Positions 18,373 to 27,593 are shown, counted from the first letter of the stretch. The stretch is DNA of 64,000 nt from Aneurinibacillus sp. Ricciae_BoGa-3 (GCF_028421645.1 NZ_CP116887.1:3474001-3538000); one strand, 5' to 3'. Notes: generated by a model from the sequence alone, not told the origin. A program made the numbers and translations.

Positions 18373-19800
18373 CTAAACAGCCTTCTTATACTCTGCTGCT
18401 TCTTTTTTCCAGCTCGTTCTGACCATAACTCCCCACGAGTCGTCGTTTCGTATGTAGTCAATATGTCCAAGAATTATCCAGAATACGTTCATCTGGTTGT
18501 AACCAAGTGTCATCAGAATGCTATAAAGCATCATTTTGACCAGGTCCCCGAATTTTGGATAACGCCTGAAGGCAATTTCTTCTATCAGCAAAGCTCCACA
18601 ACTAAATAAAATTTCTACTAGCAAACTTGCACCAAGGATTAATAGCATTATCCGGTAATTAGCTATATTCTCTAGAATTAATCCCACCAGTGCCATATAT
18701 CCAGTTAATTTCAAATAGGGCCCCAATGTCTCAAATATTAGCGTGTAAGGCATAGACAAAAGCCCAACCGCCTTATACTTCGGAACAAACATCATACTGC
18801 TGTATTTAAAGATATTTTTAATATTGCCTCGAGCCCATCGTTTTCGCTGGCTCCTTAAAATGTGAAGCGACTCAGGTGCTTGTGTCCAGCACACGGCATC
18901 CGGGCAATAGGCGATCCGATAAGGAAGGTTATTATCCATCATATGTTTATGAAGCTTAATGATAATATTCATATCTTCACCTGGAAAGCCGTCCCGATAA
19001 CCGTCAACCTTCACTAAGTAATCTTTGCGGAAAAGACCGAATGCTCCTGATACGATCAGCAGCCCATTAATGGCACTCCAACCAATTCTTCCTGCAAGAA
19101 ATGATTTTAAATATTCAATATTTTGGAACATCGGAAGTAGTTTATCAGGCAGGCGTACCTTGGTTACAATCCCGTTTTCGATGTCACATCCGTTAGCGAC
19201 ACGCACATTGCCACCGATCGCAATTGTTTCTTCGGGATTTTCCATATAAACACTGGCAAGCCTGATTAAAGCGTCTTTTTCCAGCAGCGAATCCGCATCA
19301 ATCGTTGCCACAAGCGAATAGTGAGACACGTTAACGCCAGCATTTAGCGCATCCGCCTTCCCCCCATTTTCCTTATCCACAACATAAAGCTTTGGATAGC
19401 TGGGATTGTGGTAAATACCTTTTACAGGCATGGCTTCAAGTTCTTCCCCAACTGAATAAGTAGTCTTAGGGATAAGATTGAACTCTTCAATCAGTATCTT
19501 GAGGGTATCATCCTTCGAACCATCGTTGACTACGATTACCTCATATCTAGGATAGTTCAAGTTTAAGAGCGACCGCACGCTCTCGATAATTGTGAGCTCC
19601 TCATTATAGGAAGGAACGAGAATGGAAACTGGCGGTACTTGTTCAGAACCGGACAACTCCTGATACCTTGCGTACCTAGACCCCTTAATAATACGAATGA
19701 TCTTTTTATACGAAAATAGCATAATCATTAAATAAAACAGATAAACTACGATAACAGAAAAGAAGGCAAACAGAGCGTAGCTTAGAAGTACATCTTTCAC
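18373..19800 (-). CDS. processive GT2 polysaccharide synthase (PgaC/BcsA-like)
   Basis: A 475-residue membrane glycosyltransferase. TM segment at 7-29, GT2 catalytic domain about 56-340, then three to four TM segments. Key residues: D93 (VNDGSKDD), D168/D170 (TIDADS), the catalytic GED at 274-276 where TED is common, and Q-R-K-R-W at 318-322 (QxxRW). This architecture polymerises a UDP-sugar into an exported beta-linked polymer. Translation starts at GTG 19800 with GAGAGGGG upstream. It follows the HEAT-repeat gene by 14 bases. The closest general model is PNAG synthase, supported by glmM in the neighbouring operon, but no PgaB/IcaB deacetylase is present, so the polymer may differ. Confidence 0.85.
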   Translation of the reverse strand: MKDVLLSYALFAFFSVIVVYLFYLMIMLFSYKKIIRIIKGSRYARYQELSGSEQVPPVSILVPSYNEELTIIESVRSLLNLNYPRYEVIVVNDGSKDDTLKILIEEFNLIPKTTYSVGEELEAMPVKGIYHNPSYPKLYVVDKENGGKADALNAGVNVSHYSLVATIDADSLLEKDALIRLASVYMENPEETIAIGGNVRVANGCDIENGIVTKVRLPDKLLPMFQNIEYLKSFLAGRIGWSAINGLLIVSGAFGLFRKDYLVKVDGYRDGFPGEDMNIIIKLHKHMMDNNLPYRIAYCPDAVCWTQAPESLHILRSQRKRWARGNIKNIFKYSSMMFVPKYKAVGLLSMPYTLIFETLGPYLKLTGYMALVGLILENIANYRIMLLILGASLLVEILFSCGALLIEEIAFRRYPKFGDLVKMMLYSILMTLGYNQMNVFWIILGHIDYIRNDDSWGVMVRTSWKKEAAEYKKAV

Positions 19801-19814
19801 AGTAAATCCCCTCT

Positions 19815-21002
19815 CTAAGAGCTCAATTTAGCACTGCCCGCCTGCACAAAATATTGCTGATGAATTCGAAGCCTGTTGTTGTGGCGGAGGGTTTGCTTCA
19901 AGTCCCTGGAATAAAAAGGCCCTTTTGATAATTCCTCTTCAATAATATCCATTGCTAAGGAAGCCTGCAAAGTTCCTCTCTCACGAGCAGCTACCTCGCA
20001 TAAAGCCTGAAATCCTTCATCCCCCAGCCGAATTAAACTTCTTGCACTGTTGTACCTGACGCGCCAGTCGGTATCAATCAGACCTTCCTTTAATAAGCTT
20101 AGTGCAACAACTAAGCCAAGCTGTCCGAATGCATCAGCGGCCTCAGCGCGGACGGCCGCATCTTCATGTTTCATGAGCTCTGCCATTTGTTCAATTTTCA
20201 TCGGGGTCCCCTGCCGGACAATCGCTTGAACGGCCATTAATCTCAGTTCAGAATCGTTTGACCTAACGAATGACCATAGTAATTCGTTCATGCCTGGCAT
20301 CAATTTATTGCGGAGTGCAGCCATCCCGATTTTCACAAGCTTCAGATCGCCATCCCTTAAGTAGCTGTACAGCATGGCTGAGCAATCAATTCTGGACTGG
20401 TTCAATACATCAACCACCAGGAGATGCGAATGTGATTGCTTTCGCTGTTTCACTAAAATCCGGACCATCCGGTCAAGCTCCTCTTGCTTCCCGGCACATT
20501 TTGAAATGGCGCGAGCAATTACAAAAGAGGGGGCTCCGAACTTTTCCTCCTCAAGCAGCTGCAAAAGCGCGGGTACTGCTTCTTTCGCCTGCATAACACC
20601 TAGATTATGGACGGCGTCCAGCCTAGTTCCATGAATTTCACTGCGGAGCCTTTGCATATTTAGCTCGACAAGTCCAAGATCCCGGCAAAGAGTTGAAAGT
20701 TTATTTTGTTCGGTGCCAACGATTACTTGCATCCAATCAAACAGCTTTTTTTGAATGACTTTAAGCGCTGGCCGTGTGATGTGACCATCCGGTCGCTGTA
20801 GCGGTTCCTTATCATGCAGGTGTGATGCAACATAATCAAAATAGTTTTCATATTTTTCTAGATAATGCCTCGTTCGGCGTTCTTGCCAAATCGCCCTGCT
20901 TCGTAAACTAAAAAGAACGATTAATGCAACGGCAATTAGGATAATCAGAGCATAAGTAAAGTAAACGATTCCTGTAAGATTTCCCGAATCACTATAGTCC
21001 AT
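19815..21002 (-). CDS. membrane-anchored HEAT-repeat protein
   Basis: About 395 residues. One TM helix (about residues 11-31) is followed by a basic cytoplasmic region and five or more HEAT-like alpha-helical repeats (for example RLMAVQAIVRQGTPMK, VRAEAADAFGQLG and VRYNSARSLIRLGDEG). HEAT repeats are protein-interaction scaffolds. The ATG at 21002 has AAGGAGG 9 bases upstream and is far better than the ATG 45 bases further out. It is the first gene of the synthase operon, preceded by the shared 54-bp element. A scaffold or regulator of the glycosyltransferase is inferred; no enzymatic motif is seen. Confidence 0.75.
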   Translation of the reverse strand: MDYSDSGNLTGIVYFTYALIILIAVALIVLFSLRSRAIWQERRTRHYLEKYENYFDYVASHLHDKEPLQRPDGHITRPALKVIQKKLFDWMQVIVGTEQNKLSTLCRDLGLVELNMQRLRSEIHGTRLDAVHNLGVMQAKEAVPALLQLLEEEKFGAPSFVIARAISKCAGKQEELDRMVRILVKQRKQSHSHLLVVDVLNQSRIDCSAMLYSYLRDGDLKLVKIGMAALRNKLMPGMNELLWSFVRSNDSELRLMAVQAIVRQGTPMKIEQMAELMKHEDAAVRAEAADAFGQLGLVVALSLLKEGLIDTDWRVRYNSARSLIRLGDEGFQALCEVAARERGTLQASLAMDIIEEELSKGPFYSRDLKQTLRHNNRLRIHQQYFVQAGSAKLSS

Positions 21003-21113
21003 ACAGTATATCCTCCTTTTCCATAGTCTCTTCCCGCAAAACGACAAATATCTTTTTTACGTCCTGCACATTATGCCAATCTCTATGTCCCATGATTTAA
21101 TATACAGATATTA

Positions 21114-21167
21114 TTTGACCATTTTGTTATCATATATGAAACTTTTTTGATCACAGTGTAAAAATTG
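21114..21167 (-). promoter_or_regulatory. shared 54-bp upstream element, copy 1
   Basis: This block matches 28713-28766 at 43 of 54 positions without gaps. It begins 112 bases upstream of the first gene of the synthase operon and has the same orientation relative to that operon as copy 2 has to the UbiA operon. Conserved parts include TTTGACCATT, ATATGAA and TGTAAAA. It is likely a promoter plus activator or alternative-sigma site. Confidence 0.7.
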
Positions 21168-21196
21168 CCCGCAAATTAACCGATAATAATAGTTGG

Positions 21197-22138
21197 TCAT
21201 CTAACATTGTCAGACGCTCTCCATGCCGAATAATCGTGAACGGCAAAGCCGAGGAGCGCTGAAGAGTAATAAAATTTATCTTGTACTTTATTCATTTGCC
21301 GTCTCATCTCAACCGCCCCTTTTTTATTAAACGTAGTATTGCTGCCTTCTTTTACCGGATTGATTTGAACGTCGATAATGACACTTTTATTTAACCCATT
21401 GGCCTCCTGAATGAGCGGATTCGATAGTTCGTAAATGCTATCCGGGCCAACTCCTTTATCCCGGTAGGCCATGATGGATATATGGTCGAACCTTTTCATG
21501 ATCCATGTGCTAAGGTTCTCTTTAGCATCCGGCGTTTTCAAAGCGTTCACCCAAAAAGGTAAATCGGCGGTACTGGTGAGGCCTGGCAGGCTGCCCCTCA
21601 TCGTTTGAGAAATCATAACTATATTAGACATCCATTCTTTCACTATTGGCTGCTGATTCGTTTTCCAATCAGGCAGCAAATAAGGTTCAATATCGAGATG
21701 CACACCTGAGAATCTGCTCTGGGGATTCACGGATGCGTTATAATCTTTAACCCAGTTGAGAAATTGCCTAATATTTTTTTGGGCTTTAAGTGTTGCCCAG
21801 CTGGGATCACCTGCAAGGGCTTCTACTTTTATATGGTTGGAACTCGCTGCCTCAATAAATTTCTGATAGGTTTCCTTTTGGGCGTTAGCAGCGTTTACCC
21901 ATACATAGAGATGAGTGATACGATTTTGAGAGGCAAAATGTAAAATGTCCTGCTGTTGGTTTTCAAGCACAGAAGCATTCCATATCCATGTCCCCATGTA
22001 CGACTTTGGCGTCGTCATTTTCCACACGACTGCGCTGATTAGGCACAATAGCAAGAGAACCGCAACCACTGTTATGCTTATTTTCTTTTTAAATAATCGA
22101 GTAGCTCCATATTTAAGTTGCTCTATCCATTTATTCAT
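21197..22138 (-). CDS. membrane-anchored GH18-like barrel protein
   Basis: 313 residues: cytoplasmic basic N-terminus, a TM helix at 21-41, then an extracellular TIM-barrel-like domain opening with GTWIWNASVL. The catalytic-type motif is GVHLDIEP (145-152; H147, D149, E151), and SIMAYRD marks a later barrel strand. It is a clear paralogue of the protein at 22505, sharing ADLPFW and the same motif order. It is transcribed toward the synthase operon but separated from it by 195 bases that include the shared element. A role in polysaccharide cleavage at the cell surface is inferred. Confidence 0.7.
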   Translation of the reverse strand: MNKWIEQLKYGATRLFKKKISITVVAVLLLLCLISAVVWKMTTPKSYMGTWIWNASVLENQQQDILHFASQNRITHLYVWVNAANAQKETYQKFIEAASSNHIKVEALAGDPSWATLKAQKNIRQFLNWVKDYNASVNPQSRFSGVHLDIEPYLLPDWKTNQQPIVKEWMSNIVMISQTMRGSLPGLTSTADLPFWVNALKTPDAKENLSTWIMKRFDHISIMAYRDKGVGPDSIYELSNPLIQEANGLNKSVIIDVQINPVKEGSNTTFNKKGAVEMRRQMNKVQDKFYYSSALLGFAVHDYSAWRASDNVR

Positions 22139-22320
22139 TTACCTCATCCTTCTATCATTATTAAAATCCATTGGAATCGTACTATTTCTGCTGTTACACA
22201 AAACGTATAGACATGTGTTCCATTCTTAAAGCTTTCTTAACTAGCTATTATAACGTTGTTACTCTATAGAGTGAGCCGATCAAGCCTATTTAATGGATGT
22301 AAATCATTCAATTACAACAT

Positions 22321-22382
22321 ATTTTTGCTCGATAAGGATAAATTTTTACTCGAAGAGATTAAATTGATTAAATTGGATTAAT
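22321..22382. promoter_or_regulatory. direct repeats in the divergent 22139-22504 intergenic region
   Basis: Two imperfect direct repeats built on ATTTTT(G/A)CTCGA start at 22321 and 22342, exactly 21 bases (two helical turns) apart. They are followed by a tandem GATTAAATT repeat (22357-22382). They lie about 120-180 bases upstream of the plus-strand glycosidase gene and could bind a dimeric activator. The rest of the 366-base gap is AT-rich with nothing else recognised. Confidence 0.4.
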
Positions 22383-22504
22383 CTGCTGAAAAAGTACAGA
22401 AGGCAACAAAGTACCTATTTTCTAATTGCCCTATCCATACTATCATCGGAAATGTAGGGATAAGAAGCTTGGCATTACTATTAACTTTAATAGGGAGGCA
22501 ACGA

Positions 22505-23428
22505 GTGAAAAGAAAAAGCAAAACATTCTACTTTGTTCCAAAAATTCTGCTAATCTCCTTTGCTGTCGTCGTGTTGTCTTGCTTGTGTCCTTTGCAGGGC
22601 GGCCTTTCAACTCATGTTTTTGCCGCACCACAGCCCAAGGAAGCGACCTGGGTTTGGAATACATATTCGATTTGGAAAGACAAAGATAAAACACTGGATT
22701 TCCTTACAAAAAATCGGGTTAATCTTATCTATCTACAGATCGATCCGGACATACCGAATAACGTATACCGAACATTCATTAGGGAGGCCACAAACCGCGG
22801 TATTGAAGTTCAAGCCTTGGGGGGAGCCCCAGACTGGGTACTGCCGGAACATCAGAAAAAAATGTATCAGTTTATCTATTGGGTGACTACTTACAACAAG
22901 AGTGTGGTGCCTGCTGAACGCTTTAATGGCATCCATCTCGATGTAGAGGCCCATGTTCTTCCCCAATTTAAGAGCGACAAAGACAGAGTTATCGGTCTAT
23001 GGATGGATACCATCAGCGGTTTTGTTCAAGAAGTAAAATCCGAAGATCCTACTTTGACTGCAGGTGCTGATTTGCCGGCCTGGTTGCATATATTTAACGT
23101 ACATGATGGACATGGCGGCACGGAAACACTTTCGAGTTGGATGTGCGGGAAACTTGATCAAGTGACTTTGATGGCTTATGTAGACAACGCACAGGGCATC
23201 ATTCAAGCCAGTTCAATTTCACTCAGTGAAGCGGAAAAGGCCGGCAAACCGGTCATTGTAGCTGTGGAAACGATGAATAGCAGTGAGCCCAATATCAGCT
23301 TTTATTCTAAAGGAAAAAATAAAATGATGAGTGAGCTGGAAAAGGTAAAATCAGCCCTTTCAAGTAACACTTCCTTCTCAGGAATAGCGATTCATCATTA
23401 TGAAAGCTGGTCTTCTCTAAGGGATTAG
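22505..23428 (+). CDS. secreted GH18-like barrel protein
   Basis: About 307 residues. The GTG at 22505 is preceded by GGGAGG 6 bases upstream and gives a classical signal peptide (KRKSK, long hydrophobic core, HVFAAPQ cut near 40); the in-frame ATG at 22469 has no comparable site. The mature protein opens with ATWVWNTYSIW and carries GIHLDVEA (H144, D146, E148), plus TLMAYVD near the fifth or sixth strand. It is a paralogue of the anchored protein at 21197, so the pair gives one released and one tethered version. It is divergent from that gene and ends at a strong terminator. Confidence 0.72.
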   Translation: MKRKSKTFYFVPKILLISFAVVVLSCLCPLQGGLSTHVFAAPQPKEATWVWNTYSIWKDKDKTLDFLTKNRVNLIYLQIDPDIPNNVYRTFIREATNRGIEVQALGGAPDWVLPEHQKKMYQFIYWVTTYNKSVVPAERFNGIHLDVEAHVLPQFKSDKDRVIGLWMDTISGFVQEVKSEDPTLTAGADLPAWLHIFNVHDGHGGTETLSSWMCGKLDQVTLMAYVDNAQGIIQASSISLSEAEKAGKPVIVAVETMNSSEPNISFYSKGKNKMMSELEKVKSALSSNTSFSGIAIHHYESWSSLRD

Positions 23429-23482
23429 CTGCTAAATAAGCCAGTTCTACGTCAGGCAACAACATTGTATAAAACCCAAAGA

Positions 23483-23520
23483 AGCCCCATCCACCGCGAA
23501 GCATGACGATGGATGGGGCT
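23483..23520. terminator. bidirectional terminator between glycosidase gene and glmM
   Basis: An 11-base-pair perfect stem (AGCCCCATCCA / TGGATGGGGCT) with a 16-base loop lies between convergent genes. T-rich stretches follow in both directions. Confidence 0.85.
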
Positions 23521-23560
23521 CTTTAACCATGAGTATTGCTATCACAGCTTATGTTTTGTT

Positions 23561-24937
23561 TTAATGATAGTCGTAATTTGCCACTAATGTACGCCCTAAT
23601 TCCCGTTCTACTGTTCCCGTGATTCGTTGAACGAGCAACTCCAGCTGCCTTTTATCAGGTCCCTCTGCCATAACGCGAATCAGCGGCTCGGTCCCGGATG
23701 CGCGAACCAGTATGCGTCCATTACCGCCTAACTCCGCTTCCGCGTCCTTAATCGCCTGTTGAACCGCTTCGTTAACTGCGAGCTTTGTTTTATCTATTAC
23801 CGGAACATTAACCAACAGTTGAGGATATGGTTTCATCACCTGTTTTAGCCTAGACAGCGGCACTCCTGTTTCCTTCACAATAGAGATTAGCTGCAGCCCG
23901 GTAAGCAATCCGTCACCAGTCGTATTGTAATCAAGGAAAATAATATGGCCGGACTGTTCACCACCTAGGTTGTAGCCGCCACGAACCATTTCTTCCACTA
24001 CATATCGATCGCCAACCGCGGTTTTAGTGGCATGGATAGCCTGCTCCTCCATAGCCTTAAAGAATCCAAGGTTAGCCATAACGGTAGTCACAATTGTGTT
24101 GTTGCGCAACGTTCCTTTGGCCTTTAAGGAACGGGCACAGATTGCCATAATGGAATCGCCGTCCACAATCATGCCGTTTTCATCCACTGCCAGACACCGG
24201 TCCGCGTCCCCATCAAAACACAGCCCAAAATCCGCTCTATGCTTAAGCACTTCCTCCTGCAATTTTTCCGGGTGGGTAGAGCCAACCTGGTCGTTAATAT
24301 TAAAACCATTAGGATCATTTCCAATCGTTACAACTTCTGCTCCCATATCCGAAAACAATTGAGGTGCAAGTGATGCGGCAGCTCCATTGGCGCAGTCCAA
24401 TACCATTTTTAAACCTTCGAAACGTTGTGTAACCGTAGCCTTAAGATGTGAAAGGTAACTTTGGCCCCCATCCAAATATTCCAGCACGGAACCAATGCCA
24501 GTACCGGTAGGCCGCGGCAGTTGGTCTTCCGGTAAATCAAGATAATGCTCAATCTCTAATTCCGTTTCGTCACTTAACTTAAACCCGTTACTCGCGAAGA
24601 ATTTGATACCATTATCAGCAAACGGATTGTGGGATGCGGAAATCATAACGCCAGCATCTGCTTGTACGGTTCGCGTTAAAAAGGCTACGCCTGATGTAGG
24701 GATTACCCCTATGCGTACCACTTCGGCTCCGACCGACAGCAGTCCGGCAGTTAACGCGCTCTCTAGCATATGGCCGGATATTCGCGTATCTCTGCCAATA
24801 AGTACTTTTGGCTTTTCATTTTGATTGCCGCTGATCAGCACCGATCCGCCAACGCGTCCAATTTTGAAGGCGAGTTCTGGCGTAAGCTGTGAATTTGCAA
24901 TACCGCGTACACCATCTGTTCCAAAATAGTTCCCCAT
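23561..24937 (-). CDS. glmM: phosphoglucosamine mutase
   Basis: A 458-residue alpha-D-phosphohexomutase interconverting glucosamine-6-P and glucosamine-1-P for UDP-GlcNAc synthesis. The phosphoserine loop is ISASHNPF (S102), the Mg loop is FDGDADRC (about 243-250), the sugar loop is GGEQSGH and the phosphate loop is [11 protein letters not shown]. The housekeeping glmM of Bacillales normally lies with cdaA and ybbR. Here it is the last gene of an exopolysaccharide-type operon, which suggests a second dedicated copy feeding an amino-sugar polymer. It begins 41 bases after the GT-C-like gene. Confidence 0.92.
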   Translation of the reverse strand: MGNYFGTDGVRGIANSQLTPELAFKIGRVGGSVLISGNQNEKPKVLIGRDTRISGHMLESALTAGLLSVGAEVVRIGVIPTSGVAFLTRTVQADAGVMISASHNPFADNGIKFFASNGFKLSDETELEIEHYLDLPEDQLPRPTGTGIGSVLEYLDGGQSYLSHLKATVTQRFEGLKMVLDCANGAAASLAPQLFSDMGAEVVTIGNDPNGFNINDQVGSTHPEKLQEEVLKHRADFGLCFDGDADRCLAVDENGMIVDGDSIMAICARSLKAKGTLRNNTIVTTVMANLGFFKAMEEQAIHATKTAVGDRYVVEEMVRGGYNLGGEQSGHIIFLDYNTTGDGLLTGLQLISIVKETGVPLSRLKQVMKPYPQLLVNVPVIDKTKLAVNEAVQQAIKDAEAELGGNGRILVRASGTEPLIRVMAEGPDKRQLELLVQRITGTVERELGRTLVANYDYH

Positions 24938-24978
24938 TTTTTATCCCTCATTTCGTAAATTTTAAAATAACGTCATGT

Positions 24979-26706
24979 TTAATGCTTTCCTGCAGCGGAA
25001 GCCGCCGTATCCTGCCCCTGCGGCTTTGCCAGATTCGTTTCACCGACTGCCATACCCTGCGTACGAATCATCGTTCCAGAGTGATCCAGTTCCATTACAG
25101 AGCCGCCCTTTGGTGAATCCTTTACTTCTTTAAACGCAATGCCATTTTCCTTCAATCGGTTTTTGTTTGAAAAGGCATAAGAGAAATACGCTTCAACCGG
25201 CTGTGGTGCTTGTTTAAGTGCCTTCAACTGCCCTTTCAAATTACTGTTCCATTGAGACTGCAAATTGAAGTACGAAACAGAAACCAGTGAGACATTTACA
25301 AACAGCGCAGCTACCATGACCCAGCTTAACCCTCTAATCACTTTTCGATCTTTAAAGCTGAAACCTAACAGAGCAATGATAATCGGCACCATCCATAGCT
25401 GTGGGACGTAGCGTGCCCACCAGGCAGCATAATTGATAAAAGCAGAAATGAGCAGAATGAGAAGCAGCCCAATCGCCACGAATGTTCGCGGAATGTTAAA
25501 CAGAAAAGCCATCACCAGGATGACGAGCGACAACAGGAGCACACCGCTGAACCATGGACCAAAACCGCCAATAGCTGTGTCGGGCGTACCAAAGGCTTGC
25601 AATTCCTGTGGGGTAAATGTAAAAGGTGCCTTTAGCTGTGTTAAATCTTTATTCGTGCTGTTAGGCTCTGTCATGGCAAAATAAGAATGGATCGCCTGAT
25701 CAAATCGATTCATGGTTAAAAAGCTGGAAGGGGTAAAAGCAGCGGTTACGTCTTTTGCATTATTTCCAGCCAGCGGATAAAATGGACTGCCAAACTTCAA
25801 CGTATTGGTTACATACGGATTTAACCCAAAGATTGCTGTACCGATAACGGCACTTGCAGCCATCGTAATGACTAATTTTTTCAGCAGATCATATTTTTGC
25901 GTAAAGTACAATGCCACAAGAAGCCCGATGCATAAAACACCAGCATATCCTATCGCCGTAAATTTATTGTTGACGGTGAGTATGATACACAGTGAAAGGG
26001 CCGCAATTAAATAGTTATTAGCATTCAAGTAAAGCAAAACACCCAGTGCCACCAGACAGATGAGCAGCGAACTCAGCTGCCCGTCTACGTAGAAGCTTAA
26101 ACACTGGTAAATACTCACAGGATTACATGCCACCAACAGGGATAGAAGCGCGGTTCTGCCCCATTTTCTCGGCATAATTTCAGTAAGAGCCGCAAAAGCA
26201 AGAAAGAACGAGCTCAGAATCAATGCCAAATTAAACACCTTGCTAAGCTCAATTTTGCCAGTGACAGCGTATAGCACAGCCGCTGCAATTTCGTCTCCTC
26301 TTGCATAATGATCGTTCCAGATTGCATACGGGTCACCCAGTTCACCGAGCGATTTGCTATACACCGGATTCCAGCCATTAGCTAGGTGCAGAATGAGTTC
26401 CTGGTGGTATGCCTGTCCATCGTAGCTCAAATCATAGAAATAGCCGCTTATCAAAAGAAAAACAATAAACAGCGCGGCTGACGCGACAAAACTAATGCCA
26501 AAGTAAACCGGATATTTCTCTGGGAAAAGGGATTTTGCCGTAAACCATATGAACACCGCCGTCACTGCTAGCGCAATATACAAATGGGCGGTTGTAATCG
26601 GAACGCCCACGAGAAACAACAGCGAGGCAACTACAAAGGCCGCAACTGTAAAAACCAGCATGGTAAGACCCATTAGCAGGCTTGTATTCTTGATCCGGTC
26701 GTTCAT
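24979..26706 (-). CDS. polytopic GT-C-like (PMT/ArnT-type) glycosyltransferase
   Basis: A 575-residue integral membrane protein with about 11-12 hydrophobic segments followed by a ~90-residue extracytoplasmic tail. The first large loop contains DLSYDGQAYHQ, in the position where GT-C enzymes carry their catalytic acidic residues, and a second charged stretch NDHYARGDE. GT-C enzymes use polyprenyl-phosphate sugars as donors outside the membrane. Its operon partners make and flip such a donor, which strongly supports the assignment. It may transfer a pentofuranosyl unit onto the polysaccharide. The family cannot be proven by eye, hence moderate confidence. Confidence 0.65.
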   Translation of the reverse strand: MNDRIKNTSLLMGLTMLVFTVAAFVVASLLFLVGVPITTAHLYIALAVTAVFIWFTAKSLFPEKYPVYFGISFVASAALFIVFLLISGYFYDLSYDGQAYHQELILHLANGWNPVYSKSLGELGDPYAIWNDHYARGDEIAAAVLYAVTGKIELSKVFNLALILSSFFLAFAALTEIMPRKWGRTALLSLLVACNPVSIYQCLSFYVDGQLSSLLICLVALGVLLYLNANNYLIAALSLCIILTVNNKFTAIGYAGVLCIGLLVALYFTQKYDLLKKLVITMAASAVIGTAIFGLNPYVTNTLKFGSPFYPLAGNNAKDVTAAFTPSSFLTMNRFDQAIHSYFAMTEPNSTNKDLTQLKAPFTFTPQELQAFGTPDTAIGGFGPWFSGVLLLSLVILVMAFLFNIPRTFVAIGLLLILLISAFINYAAWWARYVPQLWMVPIIIALLGFSFKDRKVIRGLSWVMVAALFVNVSLVSVSYFNLQSQWNSNLKGQLKALKQAPQPVEAYFSYAFSNKNRLKENGIAFKEVKDSPKGGSVMELDHSGTMIRTQGMAVGETNLAKPQGQDTAASAAGKH

Positions 26707-26756
26707 CTCTCTCTCTCCTTACTTTCCATTTTGGTCGAAATTGTTTACGGATAAGG

Positions 26757-27188
26757 TTATACCCATAAAGAAGCGAGCCATGCTACCACGGTGCCAACAC
26801 ACAGGCCGCCGATTACTTCTGTTTTTGAATGCCCCTGCTTTTCTCGCAGATTCACCTGTTCGCTACCGGGATCCCGCATGAACAGCATGTTGATAAACCG
26901 GGAATTCTCCCCTACTGCCCGTCTGACGCCTGTCGCATCAATGATAATGATGAATAAGACTGCAACGCTTAGCCCGAATAAGGGAGTATCCCACCCTTCG
27001 GTGAATCCAATTAGCATGGCAACGGAAGAAATAACGGAAGTATGGGTGCTTGGAAATCCGCCATTTCCAATATGCTTTTTTGCTTCTCTGCCGTGTTTAT
27101 ATGAATTAATGGCGAATTTAATGCAGCCCGATATAAACCAGGCAATAAAGGGAATAAATGCAAAAACATAACTGTGAATTTCTTTCAT
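26757..27188 (-). CDS. divergent PAP2-family (DUF212) membrane phosphatase
   Basis: A 143-residue small membrane protein with the divergent PAP2 signatures GNGGFPSTHTS (about 41-51), DATGVRRAVGENSR (about 84-97) and GHSKTEVIGG near the C-terminus. In mycobacteria a PAP2-type protein encoded next to the UbiA enzyme is proposed to remove the 5-phosphate of decaprenyl-phosphoribose. The same pairing here suggests dephosphorylation of polyprenylphosphoryl-5-phosphoribose. Its Shine-Dalgarno site is GGAGG. It lies 27 bases after the flippase-like gene. Confidence 0.82.
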   Translation of the reverse strand: MKEIHSYVFAFIPFIAWFISGCIKFAINSYKHGREAKKHIGNGGFPSTHTSVISSVAMLIGFTEGWDTPLFGLSVAVLFIIIIDATGVRRAVGENSRFINMLFMRDPGSEQVNLREKQGHSKTEVIGGLCVGTVVAWLASLWV

Positions 27189-27215
27189 TTATATAACCTC
27201 CGAAATGCGCGTCCC

Positions 27216-27566
27216 TTAAGACCTGGAGACAAAAAATACGCCCACCATAATGCAAGCAATTCCTATCCATTTCATACTCGAAATCGACTCGTTGAATAAA
27301 TAATATCCAGCCAGGACAACCACCACATACCCAAGGCTGACCATAGGGTACGCCACACTAATACTCATCTGTTTTAAAGTTAAAAGCCAGAACAACGAGC
27401 TTAATGCATAGGAAAAGAGCCCAGCCAATACCGGCCACGAGCTCAACATTTTAAAAATACCGGTTCCCTGACTCCAAAGTGGTTTTGGATTCGCAAGGCC
27501 CCACTTCATTAAAAGTTGTCCGATGACGCCAAGAAGAACAGACGCCAACAGCCATATATATTTCAT
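27216..27566 (-). CDS. SMR/EamA-type four-helix membrane protein (ArnE-like flippase candidate)
   Basis: 116 residues with four TM helices, the SMR-type VIGQLLMKWGL helix 1 and AYPMVSLGYVVVV helix 3. Members encoded in lipid-carrier sugar operons (ArnE/ArnF, and GtrA-like proteins) flip undecaprenyl-phosphate sugars across the membrane. Its place between the UbiA-type transferase and the phosphatase fits flipping of a polyprenyl-P-pentose. A drug-efflux role is possible but unlikely in this operon. Confidence 0.7.
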   Translation of the reverse strand: MKYIWLLASVLLGVIGQLLMKWGLANPKPLWSQGTGIFKMLSSWPVLAGLFSYALSSLFWLLTLKQMSISVAYPMVSLGYVVVVLAGYYLFNESISSMKWIGIACIMVGVFFVSRS

Positions 27567-27593
27567 TTTGTGTCCCCCATCGATTTTTCTCTC

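Noticed and set aside
15248..23428. A standard PNAG (pga/ica) operon
   Set aside because: The GT2 is similar in type, but no polysaccharide deacetylase, PgaD/IcaD or IcaC-like protein is present.
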